NCBI GenBank assembly: GCA_041178325.1
Contig: JBEGVN010000077.1
Location: 1 to 41,034, forward strand
DNA length: 41,034 nucleotides
Direction: 5' to 3'
From: UBA6136 sp041178325
Lineage (GTDB): Bacteria > Pseudomonadota > Gammaproteobacteria > Methylococcales > Methylococcaceae
Shown here: piece by piece, positions 26,118-34,249 of the stretch
Layout: every line of letters starts with the position of its first letter
Position numbering within the stretch: the stretch's first letter is position 1
The notes under the pieces: model-generated
The model's database searches: none
Told to the model about the DNA's origin: nothing
What the model saw: only the letters and a program-made list of their open reading frames with translations
Translations under genes and position numbers: made by a program

Positions 26118-26967
26118 TGCGACCCTAGACTTCAGCGAAAAACAGCGCTACGACTTCAACAAGCTACAGAAGCGGCTGCGGCGCCTGACAGGGGCCGCAA
26201 TCGCCGATTTCGGCATGATCGAGGCCGGGGATAAGGTTATGGTCTGCCTCTCCGGAGGCAAGGACTCCTACACCCTGCTCGATATCCTCTTGAGCCTCAA
26301 GCTCAACGCACCCATCGACTTTGAGATCATCGCGGTCAATCTGGATCAAAAACAGCCCGGCTTTCCCGCTGACGTTCTTCCTGGATACCTCAGCGAAAGG
26401 GCGATTCCCTTTCATATCATCGAGCAGGACACTTACAGCATCGTCAAGCGGGTCGTTCCCGAGGGCAAGACCACCTGTGGGCTCTGTTCGCGGCTCCGCC
26501 GAGGCCTTCTGTACCGCTACGCCGAAGAAAACGGCATCACCAAGATCGCCCTCGGGCATCATCGCGATGACATCATCGAAACCTTCTTCCTGAACCTTTT
26601 CTACGGCGGAACGCTCAAGGCGATGCCCCCGAAGCTTTTAAGCGACAACAAAGCGCATGTCGTCATTCGGCCTCTGGCCTATTGCCGTGAACGCGATATC
26701 GATCGTTACGCCCAGATTCGGAACTTCCCCCTGATTCCGTGCAACCTGTGTGGATCTCAGGAAAATCTCCAGCGTCAGGCCATGAAAGAGATGCTTCGGG
26801 GATGGGAACGACAGCATCCTGGGCGGGTCGAAACGATCTTCACGGCGCTCCAGAATGTCGCTCCATCGCAGCTCGCAGACCGCGCTCTTTTCGACTTCAA
26901 GAATCTCGAACAGCTCCGACTTCATGCCGAAGCGGATGCCGAAGGGCTCGATATTCTCTCCCGCTGA
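26107..26967 (+). CDS. ttcA: tRNA 2-thiocytidine(32) synthetase
   Basis: TtcA thiolates cytidine 32 of certain tRNAs using ATP and an iron-sulfur cluster. From ATG 26107 it is 286 aa; the frame is open further upstream inside fabB. The PP-loop SGGKDS is at residues 49-54. The conserved cysteines are C124 and C127 (CGLC) and C212/C215 (CNLC). HHRDDIIETF and FYGGTLKAMPPKL are also diagnostic. The 11-nt overlap with fabB means it is translated from the fabA-fabB message. Confidence 0.95.
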   Translation: MTDSATLDFSEKQRYDFNKLQKRLRRLTGAAIADFGMIEAGDKVMVCLSGGKDSYTLLDILLSLKLNAPIDFEIIAVNLDQKQPGFPADVLPGYLSERAIPFHIIEQDTYSIVKRVVPEGKTTCGLCSRLRRGLLYRYAEENGITKIALGHHRDDIIETFFLNLFYGGTLKAMPPKLLSDNKAHVVIRPLAYCRERDIDRYAQIRNFPLIPCNLCGSQENLQRQAMKEMLRGWERQHPGRVETIFTALQNVAPSQLADRALFDFKNLEQLRLHAEADAEGLDILSR

Positions 26968-27025
26968 TTGCATGAACCCCTGAAACCCAGTAGGGCCGGG
27001 GGATGGCGCGCATCGATAATGCCGC

Positions 27026-27054
27026 TTGCATTTTCCATCAAGGTTATTTATAAA
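27026..27054 (+). promoter_or_regulatory. Candidate promoter of the 39-aa lipoprotein gene
   Basis: TTGCAT (27026-27031), 17 nt, TATAAA (27049-27054). The -35 is weak and the -10 is good. A start near 27061 gives a leader of about 60 nt that can form a stem between GTGTCC and GGGCAC around 27061-27078. Confidence 0.4.
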
Positions 27055-27119
27055 TTTGACGTGTCCCCTCGTGGGCACCACAAACTATAACTTTTAAGTG
27101 TTCTATCAGGAGGTTCCCT

Positions 27120-27239
27120 ATGAAGAAGTTGCTCTGCGTTGTTAGCGTTCTGATGATGTCTCTGGTTGTTGTTGGCTGTGGCAACTCTCCCGACGGCGAC
27201 GGTCAGAAGCTCGAAGCTCCGGCTGCTCCTTCTCTGTAA
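27120..27239 (+). CDS. Very small lipoprotein, 39 aa
   Basis: ATG 27120 follows a consensus AGGAGG 6 nt upstream. The peptide begins MKKLLCVVSVLMMSLVVVGC, a complete lipoprotein signal with lipobox VVGC and modified cysteine at residue 20. The mature lipopeptide is only 20 residues (CGNSPDGDGQKLEAPAAPSL), Gly/Asp- then Ala/Pro-rich. The +2 residue is Gly, not Asp, so Lol sorting to the outer membrane is expected. It is monocistronic, with its own promoter candidate and a strong terminator at 27332. The size recalls entericidin-type or attenuator lipopeptides, but I recognise no family. Signal, lipobox and Shine-Dalgarno make it a convincing gene. Confidence 0.8.
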   Translation: MKKLLCVVSVLMMSLVVVGCGNSPDGDGQKLEAPAAPSL

Positions 27240-27331
27240 GGCAGTCTCACCAACCTGACATTCACGAAATCTCGCAACCCAATAGAGGGATTCGTCCCAT
27301 AACAAGCGAGAGACGCGTCAGGCGAGTGCTA

Positions 27332-27361
27332 AAACCCGGGCCTTTATGCCCGGGTTTTTTA
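27332..27361 (+). terminator. Strong intrinsic terminator after the 39-aa lipoprotein
   Basis: AAACCCGGGC (27332-27341) pairs with GCCCGGGTTT (27348-27357), a 10-bp stem with a 6-nt loop, followed by a run of T's to 27360. It lies 93 nt after the lipoprotein stop. The intervening 27240-27331 shows no further gene. Confidence 0.92.
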
Positions 27362-27411
27362 TGCGTGAACGCTTTTCATATCGTTGCGCATGTCTCTGAT
27401 TTGTACCGAAC

Positions 27412-27439
27412 TTGACAGACATTGGGCAGCCTGTAAGAT
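27412..27439 (+). promoter_or_regulatory. Strong sigma-70 promoter of the 41-aa membrane peptide gene
   Basis: A perfect -35 TTGACA (27412-27417), a 16-nt spacer and -10 TAAGAT (27434-27439). The start codon at 27502 lies about 55 nt downstream of the expected transcription start. This is among the best promoter matches in the window. Confidence 0.75.
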
Positions 27440-27501
27440 ACGGCGCAGCGCTTGGCGCTATCTGAAGCCATTCAACAAGCCAACAAGAAAGGTATAAGCA
27501 C

Positions 27502-27627
27502 ATGGGAATGATTCTCGACCTGGTCGAAAAAATGCGGTCTCCGACGGGTATCGTTGTTACTCTGGTAGTTGTTGCTGCCGGCGTATTCTTCGTTCGCTGG
27601 GTATTCAACGACGAAGAGCCGAAGTAA
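27502..27627 (+). CDS. Small single-pass membrane peptide, 41 aa
   Basis: ATG 27502 follows AAGAAAGG. The peptide has an amphipathic N-terminus (MGMILDLVEKMRSP), one hydrophobic segment at about residues 15-35 (TGIVVTLVVVAAGVFFVRWVF) and a short acidic end (NDEEPK). The layout is that of small accessory subunits of membrane complexes, or of small stress proteins. I cannot assign a family. A strong dedicated promoter upstream and a large hairpin downstream (27641-27686) indicate a highly expressed single-gene unit. Confidence 0.75.
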   Translation: MGMILDLVEKMRSPTGIVVTLVVVAAGVFFVRWVFNDEEPK

Positions 27628-27640
27628 TCGACTAGGCTCC

Positions 27641-27715
27641 AGCAGCAAGCTTGGGTCATGCTCTGCCATCGGCCCGACTTGCTGCTCCCCCTCATGATGG
27701 CCCCTCAGCGGGCCA
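27641..27715 (+). other. Two tandem hairpins after the 41-aa peptide gene
   Basis: AGCAGCAAG (27641-27649) pairs with CTTGCTGCT (27678-27686), with an inner GGGTC/GGCCC pairing. Next, TGGCCC (27698-27703) pairs with GGGCCA (27710-27715). Neither has a T-run. They are likely 3'-end stabilising or weak terminating structures between this unit and the epimerase gene at 27786. A pyrimidine-rich stretch follows at 27723-27755. Confidence 0.5.
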
Positions 27716-27785
27716 CCGTGAGGCTTCCCCCTCCTCCCCCTGCTTCTGACTCCTTGCTGGCTACTTTGTCGAAAGGAGTTGTCCG

Positions 27786-28676
27786 ATGAAGATCCTGATC
27801 ACTGGTGCCAGCGGCTTTATTGGCCGGCAACTGGTTAATACCCTCGCCAAAGACGGACACGAACTTTTTCTTTTGGCTCACCAAACCGGTTTGTCACAGA
27901 CGCATACGTGCATCAATCGTCTGAGTGATCTGCCCCAAAAGACAAGCGGGCTGGATGCCGTTATCAACTTGGCCGGCGCACCCATCATGGGAAAACCCTG
28001 GACAGCGGCTCGAAAGCGAGTGCTGTGGGATAGCCGCGTCCTTTTGACGGAAACGCTGGTTGAAACTGTCGCGCAACTGCCGTCGCCCCCCAGAATCTTT
28101 CTCAGCGGCTCAGCCATTGGGATCTATGGTGACCAAGGGGATGCGTCTTTGGACGAATCGGCAGCATTAAGGGGCGGCTTCGGTCATCAGCTCTGTGTGG
28201 CCTGGGAACAGGCCGCACAAAAAGCAGAGGCCTTTGGTGCGCGCGTCGTGCTTTTGAGAACGGGCCTTGTGATCGGTGCGGGTGGCGGCTTCCTGAAACC
28301 TATGGAATGGCCTTTCCGTCTGGGGCTTGGTGGCCCCATTGGTCAGGGACAGCAATGGATGTCCTGGATCCACCGCGATGATCACATTCGCCTTTTGTGT
28401 GCGCTCTTAGTGAACCCTGATGCCCGTGGCCCAATCAACCTGACCGCGCCCTCCCCGGTCACCAATACCGAATTTACGGCCACCTTGGCCCGCATTGTGC
28501 GCAGGCCCGCCTTCTTTCGGATCCCTGCAAAGCTGCTTCAGTGGCTGTTGGGCGAAATGGCGGGGCTTTTACTGGAGAGTACCCGGGTCATTCCGGACGC
28601 TGCAATCAAACGGGGTTTTACCTTCAAATATCCCGACCTGGAACCCGCTCTTCGCGAAGCCCTCGGCGAGGACTAG
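27786..28676 (+). CDS. TIGR01777-family NAD(P)-dependent epimerase (YfcH-like)
   Basis: A 296-aa atypical short-chain dehydrogenase. The nucleotide loop GASGFIGRQL is at residues 7-16. DAVINLAGAPIMGKPWT, RVLWDSRV and LSGSAIGIYGDQGD are diagnostic of this family, as is the C-terminal extension ending in KYPDLEPALREAL. E. coli YfcH and cyanobacterial SulA relatives have been linked to division, but the substrate is unknown. An AAGGAG Shine-Dalgarno precedes the ATG. It is convergent with the DUF3240 gene and shares CTAG with it as overlapping stop codons. Confidence 0.92.
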   Translation: MKILITGASGFIGRQLVNTLAKDGHELFLLAHQTGLSQTHTCINRLSDLPQKTSGLDAVINLAGAPIMGKPWTAARKRVLWDSRVLLTETLVETVAQLPSPPRIFLSGSAIGIYGDQGDASLDESAALRGGFGHQLCVAWEQAAQKAEAFGARVVLLRTGLVIGAGGGFLKPMEWPFRLGLGGPIGQGQQWMSWIHRDDHIRLLCALLVNPDARGPINLTAPSPVTNTEFTATLARIVRRPAFFRIPAKLLQWLLGEMAGLLLESTRVIPDAAIKRGFTFKYPDLEPALREALGED

Positions 28677-28975
28677 AGAAGGCCTCGCCTTTCTATCGAC
28701 TGCAAAAGATAGTGGATTCCTGAGCCTTTAAAGCGCTCCTGGAGCGAATCGAGGAGCCTTTGGAGCTCTTGGGCCTCAGAGATGATCTCAAACCGAATTC
28801 GGCGCTTTCTGCCCGTCACCTGCTCGATCAGGCTCAAGGACTCATGATCAGCAGCATGGGCATAGATGGTACCTGCCGTAAATTCAAGGCCGTCTCCCTG
28901 CTCTAAGAGCCGGTCGATCAGCTCTTCCTCCAAAAGGGGAGGGACAATCAGCGTCAGCTTCTTAAGGTTCGTCAT
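28673..28975 (-). CDS. DUF3240-family PII-like protein
   Basis: A 100-aa protein (LTLIVPPLLEEELIDRLLEQ at the start, later GRKRRIRFEII and FKGSGIHYLLQSI). It matches DUF3240, a small ferredoxin-like/PII-like fold repeatedly found beside CzcA/CusA efflux genes. Here it overlaps the end of the RND pump gene by 4 nt, which fits that association. It may modulate the pump; the mechanism is not established. Confidence 0.8.
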   Translation of the reverse strand: MTNLKKLTLIVPPLLEEELIDRLLEQGDGLEFTAGTIYAHAADHESLSLIEQVTGRKRRIRFEIISEAQELQRLLDSLQERFKGSGIHYLLQSIERRGLL

Positions 28976-31900
28976 TGCGCTGGCGGTTCGGCATAGCGCC
29001 GGTAGAGAATGGGTAGGAGGATGAGGGTCAGAAGGCTAGAGGTCACCAGCCCCCCCACTCCGACGATTGCCAGAGGTCGCTGGATTTCAGATCCGGGGCC
29101 GGTCGCAAAAAGGAGCGGTATCAACCCAAAAGCCGCAATCCCCGCAGTCATCAAGACAGGCCTGAGGCGCCGCATGGCACCATGCAGGACCACTTCATCC
29201 ATGGGCTGACCCAGTGCCCGCAACTGATTAAAGTGATTGACCATCATCACCCCATTAAGGACGGCAATACCGAGAAGCGAAATAAAGCCCACGGATGATG
29301 AGACCGAGAGATATTCGCCGGAAATCCACATTCCAAAAATGCCACCGATGACGGCCAAAGGCACGTTGGACAACACCAAAAGGGATTGGCGGACCGACCC
29401 AAAGGTCGAAAAAAGGAGGAGGAAAATGAGGCCTATGGCAATCGGTATCACGATGGCCAGACGGAGGGCGGCCCTTTGCTGATTTTCAAACTGACCGCCC
29501 CATTCCAGAAAATATCCCGGAGGAAGAGACACCTTCTCAGCGACAGTTCGCTGGGCGTCCTCGACGAATCCCACCAGATCACGATCAGCCACATTGCTGC
29601 GAATGACTGACATTCGCTGTCCCCGCTCGCGATTGACCAGAACGACGCCTTCTGACGTTTCAAGGCTTGCAACGACCGACAAGGGGACCTTTTCACCGCT
29701 GGGCAAAACCACCTGAAGGGCGCGCAAGGATTCAGGCTCACCGGTACCCCGAAGGAGAAGTGGCGTGCGCCGAATATCTTCAAGGATCGTCCCGATCTTC
29801 AGACCCTCGATCTGGGCCCTGAGCATATCCGCAAGGGCCTCTGCAGTAATCCCAAGGCGCCCAGCCGCCAAACGATCGACTCGCACAACCAGATACTGCA
29901 TCCCTTCATTTCGAGGCGTATAGACGTCTGAAGCGCCTTGAACCCCTCTCAAAACGGACGCGATTTCCTCTGCCTTGGCGTTGAGAACCGTAAGCTCAGG
30001 ACCAAAGAGCTTAATGGCCACGTCCCCCCGAACGCCCGTCAGCATTTCCGTCACCCGCATCTGGATCGGCTGGGTAAAGCCGTAGGAAATACCCGGTATC
30101 GTCTCAAGCACATGCCGAATCTTCTCGACCAAGGCCTCCTTGTCTTTGACCAGCCACTCCTCGCGGGGCCGCAGCATCAGGAAAGTATCCGTTTCATTCA
30201 AACCCATCGGATCGAGACCGATTTCATCGGACCCAACGCGGGCGGTGACATCCCGAATCTCCGGCACATGTTCGATCAAGGCCTTCTGAATTTGGGTATC
30301 CATGCGAACAGACTGTTCGAGATTGATCGACGGAAGCTTTTCGACCTGCACGATAACATCCCCTTCATCCATGGTCGGCATGAAGGTTTTACCAATGAAG
30401 GTGTAGAGCACGATGGCGAGCACCAGAAGACCACCAGCAATCTTGAGAACCCGATCGGCGTGCGCCAGCGCCCAGATCAAGCAGGGCTCATAGAGGGCAT
30501 GGAGTTTCTTCGAAAGCCAAGGCTCCTCGTGCTGAACCCGGACCATCAGGAAGGAGGCAAGCACCGGGATGACGAGCAAGGAAAACAACATGGACCCCGA
30601 CATGGCAAACACATTGGTCAAGGCCACGGGGCGGAAGAGTTTCCCTTCAAGTCCCTCCAGAGACAACAATGGCACAAAGACAATCCCGATGATCAACGAT
30701 CCCGAAATGACCGGAGCCATGACTTCCCGCATCGCACGATAGATGACGTGCAGTCGAGGGAGCCGGGTTTTATCAGGCTGTGCAGCAAGGTGGGCAGTAA
30801 TGTTTTCGACCACAACTACCGCGGGATCCACCAATTTACCGATGGCAATCGCGAGGCCCCCAAGGCTCATGAGATTGGCTGTCAGCCCAAAGCTCTGCAT
30901 CAGAAGGAACGTAAAGAGGGCAACCAAAGGCAGAATCAGCGCCACCGTAAGGGCGGCCCTAAAATCCCCCAGAAACAGAAGGAGCAGCATGACCACCAGT
31001 ACCGTCGCTTCTATCAGTGCATGAATGATGGTTCCGGTCGCCCGATCGACCAGAAGGCTTCGGTTATAAAAGACGTTGATCGTGATTTCCGGTGGGAGGG
31101 CCGGCTGGATGTCCTTGAGCTTTTTCTCAACGCCACGGACCACTTCGCGCGCGTTGGCTCCACGCAGGCTAAGCACCAGTCCCTCAACGGTTTCGCCTTT
31201 TCCACCCCGGGTGACGGCCCCATAGCGTGTCAGCGCACCGATTCGGACGTCTGCGACATCCCCCACGGTGATCGGAACTCCGCCCCGCTCAACCACCACA
31301 ATCCGGCGAACATCCTCAAGATCCTTGATGCGGCCCTCGGTTCGAACCAATAAGGCCTCCTCACCGTCACCGAGGCGACCCGCCCCGTCATTGCGATTGT
31401 TTTTCTTCAAGGCCTCAATCAGATCATCGATCTTGACCCCGCGGGAGGAAAGGCGAATGCCATCCGGTATCACTTCAAAACTTCGCACCATTCCGCCCAA
31501 GGCATTGACATCGGCAACCCCCGGCACAGTTCTCAAGGCCGGGCGGATTACCCAATCCAGGAGATTGCGGCGCTCACTGAGGGTGAGCTGATCTCCCTCG
31601 ATGGTGAACATGAACATTTCGCCCAAGGGCGTGGTCATCGGGGCGATACCGCCCTCGGCATTAGCAGGCAGGACACCCCAGGCCCGCGCCAGGCGCTCAG
31701 TGACCTGCTGCCGTGCCCAATAGATATCGGTGCCTTCCTCAAAATCAATGGTGATGTCCGTCAGGGCATACTTGACCACCGATCGCAGCATCGTCTGGCT
31801 GGGAATGCCAAGAAGCTCCACCTCAATCGGTGCCGTAACCCGCGACTCCACCTCCTCAGGGGTCATTCCGGGCACTTTGACGATGACCTTGACCTGGGTT

Positions 31901-32028
31901 GGGGAGACATCAGGGAATGCATCAATCGGAAGTTTGAGGGCTGCCATAACGCCCAAGCCTGCGATCAGGAGGGCAAAGAGAAGAGTCAGAACCCGCTGGG
32001 TCAGGGCAAAACGAATCAGAGACTCCAT
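28972..32028 (-). CDS. Heavy-metal efflux RND pump (CzcA/CusA family)
   Basis: A 1018-aa inner-membrane proton/metal antiporter with the 12-TM, two-periplasmic-domain RND layout. The start (MESLIRFALTQRVLTLLFAL) and DAFPDVSPTQVKV are typical. In TM4 the motif is GKLVDPAVVVVEN with Asp401 and Glu408. The first aspartate of the classic CzcA D-x5-D-x6-E motif is absent, as in CusA-like pumps. The CusA methionine relay is also not evident (VQVEKLPS in its place), so the metal cannot be assigned. It lies 7 nt downstream of its adaptor. No outer-membrane factor is encoded in the window. Confidence 0.93.
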   Translation of the reverse strand: MESLIRFALTQRVLTLLFALLIAGLGVMAALKLPIDAFPDVSPTQVKVIVKVPGMTPEEVESRVTAPIEVELLGIPSQTMLRSVVKYALTDITIDFEEGTDIYWARQQVTERLARAWGVLPANAEGGIAPMTTPLGEMFMFTIEGDQLTLSERRNLLDWVIRPALRTVPGVADVNALGGMVRSFEVIPDGIRLSSRGVKIDDLIEALKKNNRNDGAGRLGDGEEALLVRTEGRIKDLEDVRRIVVVERGGVPITVGDVADVRIGALTRYGAVTRGGKGETVEGLVLSLRGANAREVVRGVEKKLKDIQPALPPEITINVFYNRSLLVDRATGTIIHALIEATVLVVMLLLLFLGDFRAALTVALILPLVALFTFLLMQSFGLTANLMSLGGLAIAIGKLVDPAVVVVENITAHLAAQPDKTRLPRLHVIYRAMREVMAPVISGSLIIGIVFVPLLSLEGLEGKLFRPVALTNVFAMSGSMLFSLLVIPVLASFLMVRVQHEEPWLSKKLHALYEPCLIWALAHADRVLKIAGGLLVLAIVLYTFIGKTFMPTMDEGDVIVQVEKLPSINLEQSVRMDTQIQKALIEHVPEIRDVTARVGSDEIGLDPMGLNETDTFLMLRPREEWLVKDKEALVEKIRHVLETIPGISYGFTQPIQMRVTEMLTGVRGDVAIKLFGPELTVLNAKAEEIASVLRGVQGASDVYTPRNEGMQYLVVRVDRLAAGRLGITAEALADMLRAQIEGLKIGTILEDIRRTPLLLRGTGEPESLRALQVVLPSGEKVPLSVVASLETSEGVVLVNRERGQRMSVIRSNVADRDLVGFVEDAQRTVAEKVSLPPGYFLEWGGQFENQQRAALRLAIVIPIAIGLIFLLLFSTFGSVRQSLLVLSNVPLAVIGGIFGMWISGEYLSVSSSVGFISLLGIAVLNGVMMVNHFNQLRALGQPMDEVVLHGAMRRLRPVLMTAGIAAFGLIPLLFATGPGSEIQRPLAIVGVGGLVTSSLLTLILLPILYRRYAEPPAQ

Positions 32029-32035
32029 GCGCCGC

Positions 32036-33142
32036 TTACTCGGGCCTCGCGTCGGACGCTTCGAGCCACTTGGACTTTAGCCCCGCGACGCCCTGAATCA
32101 CGACCGGCTCTGTTCCCGTCAGGCCTTCATGAATGACGGCGTAATGCGACTCCTCCCCGGCCAGCGACACCTCGACCGCCTCAAATCCGGCAGGACCCTG
32201 AACAAAAACGTACTGGCGCCCTTCAAAGCTAAAGAGGGCCGCCAACGGCACCTTAAGGATATGATCGGTGCTCCGATGCATCAGTTCAGCATTGACATGC
32301 ATCCCCGGTCTCAAGAGATCCGCACCCTCAGTGATGCGCGCACGAATCAACGCGGTCTGGTTCTGCGGATTCACGTTCTGACTGATTTCAATAACCCGAG
32401 CGTTGGCTCTTGGGGTTTCGATACCGATACGGTCCCCAACCTGGGCTTCTTTAAGAAGTTCCTGGGGCATATCGACTTCCAGCCAAAGCTCGTCAAGCTT
32501 GCCGACGCGGAAAAGGGGGGAGAGGGCATCCACCTTCTGGCCAACGATCGCAATCCGCTCAAGAACCACGCCATCGGTCGGCGAGACGACCCGATAGCTC
32601 CCGCTGATGGGGCGACCGGTCTTGATCTGCTGAATCTCCTGCGGTGAAAGCCCCGAGGCCAGAAGGGTCTGTTCAGCAGCGCGCAAGGCGGCCTTTGCGC
32701 GTTCAAAATCACTCCGGGTTTCCTGCCAGCGCAATTTGGCAATGACCCCCTCGCGCAGCAAAGCATCATCTCGATGCATTTTGGACTCAGAAAGCGAAAG
32801 CACCGACTGGGCGTCGACCATTCCTCTTTGGAGATCGACCAGGGCGATACTGTCGATTTCGGCGAGCACCTCGCCTTTTTTCACGCTCACCCCAAGGGGT
32901 ACGTTGACCCGCGTGATAATGCCGGACTGAAGGGAGGTAACGGCGAATTCCTTGGCGGGTGGGATCACCACCCGGGCAGGCGCCTTTGCTAGGGGGATGG
33001 CACCGATGACTTTCGGCAACGCGGTCTTCAGATCAAGATGCTGAATCGCTTCCGCATCCAGCGAAATCGGGGGGGCTGAGCCCGCTTCCGAACATACCAC
33101 GAGGCCCAGCATTAGGGCACGGGCAAGAGACCTCAACAACAT
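32036..33142 (-). CDS. Periplasmic adaptor (membrane-fusion) subunit of the RND pump
   Basis: A 368-aa CzcB/CusB-type adaptor that links the inner-membrane pump to an outer-membrane channel. ATG 33142 is chosen because GGAG lies 8 nt upstream and a signal peptide follows directly (MLLRSLARALMLGLVVCSEAGS). The lipoyl/barrel-sandwich half GIITRVNVPLGVSVKKGEVLAEI, a helical hairpin (residues 105-155) and the returning YRVVSPTDGVVLERI are visible. The beta-barrel and membrane-proximal domains follow. It is the first gene of the adaptor-pump-DUF3240 operon; no metal sensor gene is adjacent. Confidence 0.92.
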   Translation of the reverse strand: MLLRSLARALMLGLVVCSEAGSAPPISLDAEAIQHLDLKTALPKVIGAIPLAKAPARVVIPPAKEFAVTSLQSGIITRVNVPLGVSVKKGEVLAEIDSIALVDLQRGMVDAQSVLSLSESKMHRDDALLREGVIAKLRWQETRSDFERAKAALRAAEQTLLASGLSPQEIQQIKTGRPISGSYRVVSPTDGVVLERIAIVGQKVDALSPLFRVGKLDELWLEVDMPQELLKEAQVGDRIGIETPRANARVIEISQNVNPQNQTALIRARITEGADLLRPGMHVNAELMHRSTDHILKVPLAALFSFEGRQYVFVQGPAGFEAVEVSLAGEESHYAVIHEGLTGTEPVVIQGVAGLKSKWLEASDARPE

Positions 33143-33280
33143 CGCATATGCTCCAGAGGGCGCGCCCTGTCTCGAGGGAGAACGGATCGACAATAGCACC
33201 CGGAAATCCACACTGGACTGTCTACCAGCGGCTGAGGACAGTATAGTACCGAAACCCCTTCCCTGCCTTTATAGGACACG

Positions 33281-34174
33281 ATGCCCTCCTCTCTCCCCGT
33301 CTTTATTGTCGGCTGCGGCGACATTGGCCTTAGACTTGCGCGAAGACTCCGTGCCGAGGGCATACCGGTTGCGGCGCTCGCACGATCGCCGCTTCGTGCC
33401 CAGACCCTCGAAACCGAAGGCATCACCCCCTTTCTTGGGGATTTGGATGAGAGCACTCCAGCGCTGACCTTGCCGGGTGGCATTCAAACCCTTTACTACC
33501 TCGCACCGCCGCCGCCAGCGGGTCCTGGCGATCCGCGCATGCGCCATGGACTTGCGGCCCTTCAAACTGTGCCGAAGCGACTGATTTACATCAGTACCAG
33601 CGGGGTCTATGGCGACTGTGAGGGCGCTTGGATTGATGAGGAAGCCCCTCTTAAACCGAAGACTGATCGCGCGCGCCGCCGCGTCGAAGCCGAACGTCTG
33701 GTTAAAGACTATGCCGAACGAACAGGCTGTGAAGTTCTGGTGCTGAGGGTTCCAGGGATCTATGGCGATGGACGACTTCCCGAAACCCGGATTCGCCAGG
33801 GGCTCCCTGTCATCGACCCCCATGAAGCCCCCTTTAGTAATCGGATTCATGCCGATGACCTTGCAGAGGCGTGTATCCGGGCCAGAACCTCAGGGATCCC
33901 CGGTCATGCCTACAACATCAGTGATGGGCATCCCTCCACCATGACCGATTACTTCTGGCAGGTTGCCGATCATCTGGGACTTCCTAGACCCCCCGCCATT
34001 CCGCTCGCCGAGGCACGTGAAGTCCTGACGCCTGCCATGCTCAGTTTCATGGAAGAATCCAAACGTCTCGACAACCGTCGAATGCGTGAGGAGCTCGGTG
34101 TTGTCCTTCGCTATCCCACCCTGCAAGACGGCTTAAACGCTGTTTTCCTGAACGCCGCACCACTCAGCGATTAA
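33281..34174 (+). CDS. NAD(P)-binding SDR-family epimerase (YeeZ-like)
   Basis: A 297-aa extended short-chain dehydrogenase. The nucleotide-binding start is VFIVGCGDIGLRLARRL (residues 7-23). ISTSGVYGDCEGAWIDE, the basic KPKTDRARRRVEAERLV segment, LRVPGIYGDGRLP and FSNRIHADDLAEA match the YeeZ/YbjT-type proteins of proteobacteria. The classical catalytic YxxxK is replaced by a basic RxxRRRVEAE stretch, as is common in this subgroup. The substrate is unknown. It stands alone, with a terminator overlapping its stop codon. Confidence 0.88.
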   Translation: MPSSLPVFIVGCGDIGLRLARRLRAEGIPVAALARSPLRAQTLETEGITPFLGDLDESTPALTLPGGIQTLYYLAPPPPAGPGDPRMRHGLAALQTVPKRLIYISTSGVYGDCEGAWIDEEAPLKPKTDRARRRVEAERLVKDYAERTGCEVLVLRVPGIYGDGRLPETRIRQGLPVIDPHEAPFSNRIHADDLAEACIRARTSGIPGHAYNISDGHPSTMTDYFWQVADHLGLPRPPAIPLAEAREVLTPAMLSFMEESKRLDNRRMREELGVVLRYPTLQDGLNAVFLNAAPLSD

Positions 34175-34195
34175 ACCCATCCGCGCATGGGTTTT
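34173..34195 (+). terminator. Short intrinsic terminator overlapping the epimerase stop
   Basis: AAACCCAT (34173-34180) pairs with ATGGGTTT (34187-34194), with a 6-nt loop. It begins inside the TAA stop and ends in four T's, so it is moderately strong. Confidence 0.65.
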
Positions 34196-34249
34196 CCTCT
34201 GCGCGCTCTCGGCCTAAACTGAACCCTTACTCCCACTCTGGATAAGCCG

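Noticed and set aside
27324..27332. GAGTGCTAA, a CIRCE half-site near the lipoprotein terminator
   Set aside because: The matching TTAGCACTC arm is absent at the 9-nt spacing, so it is a chance half-site.
29938..31353. 471-codon open frame on the plus strand
   Set aside because: It is antisense to the RND pump gene, has no homology-like motifs and no Shine-Dalgarno. It is the usual shadow of a high-GC gene.
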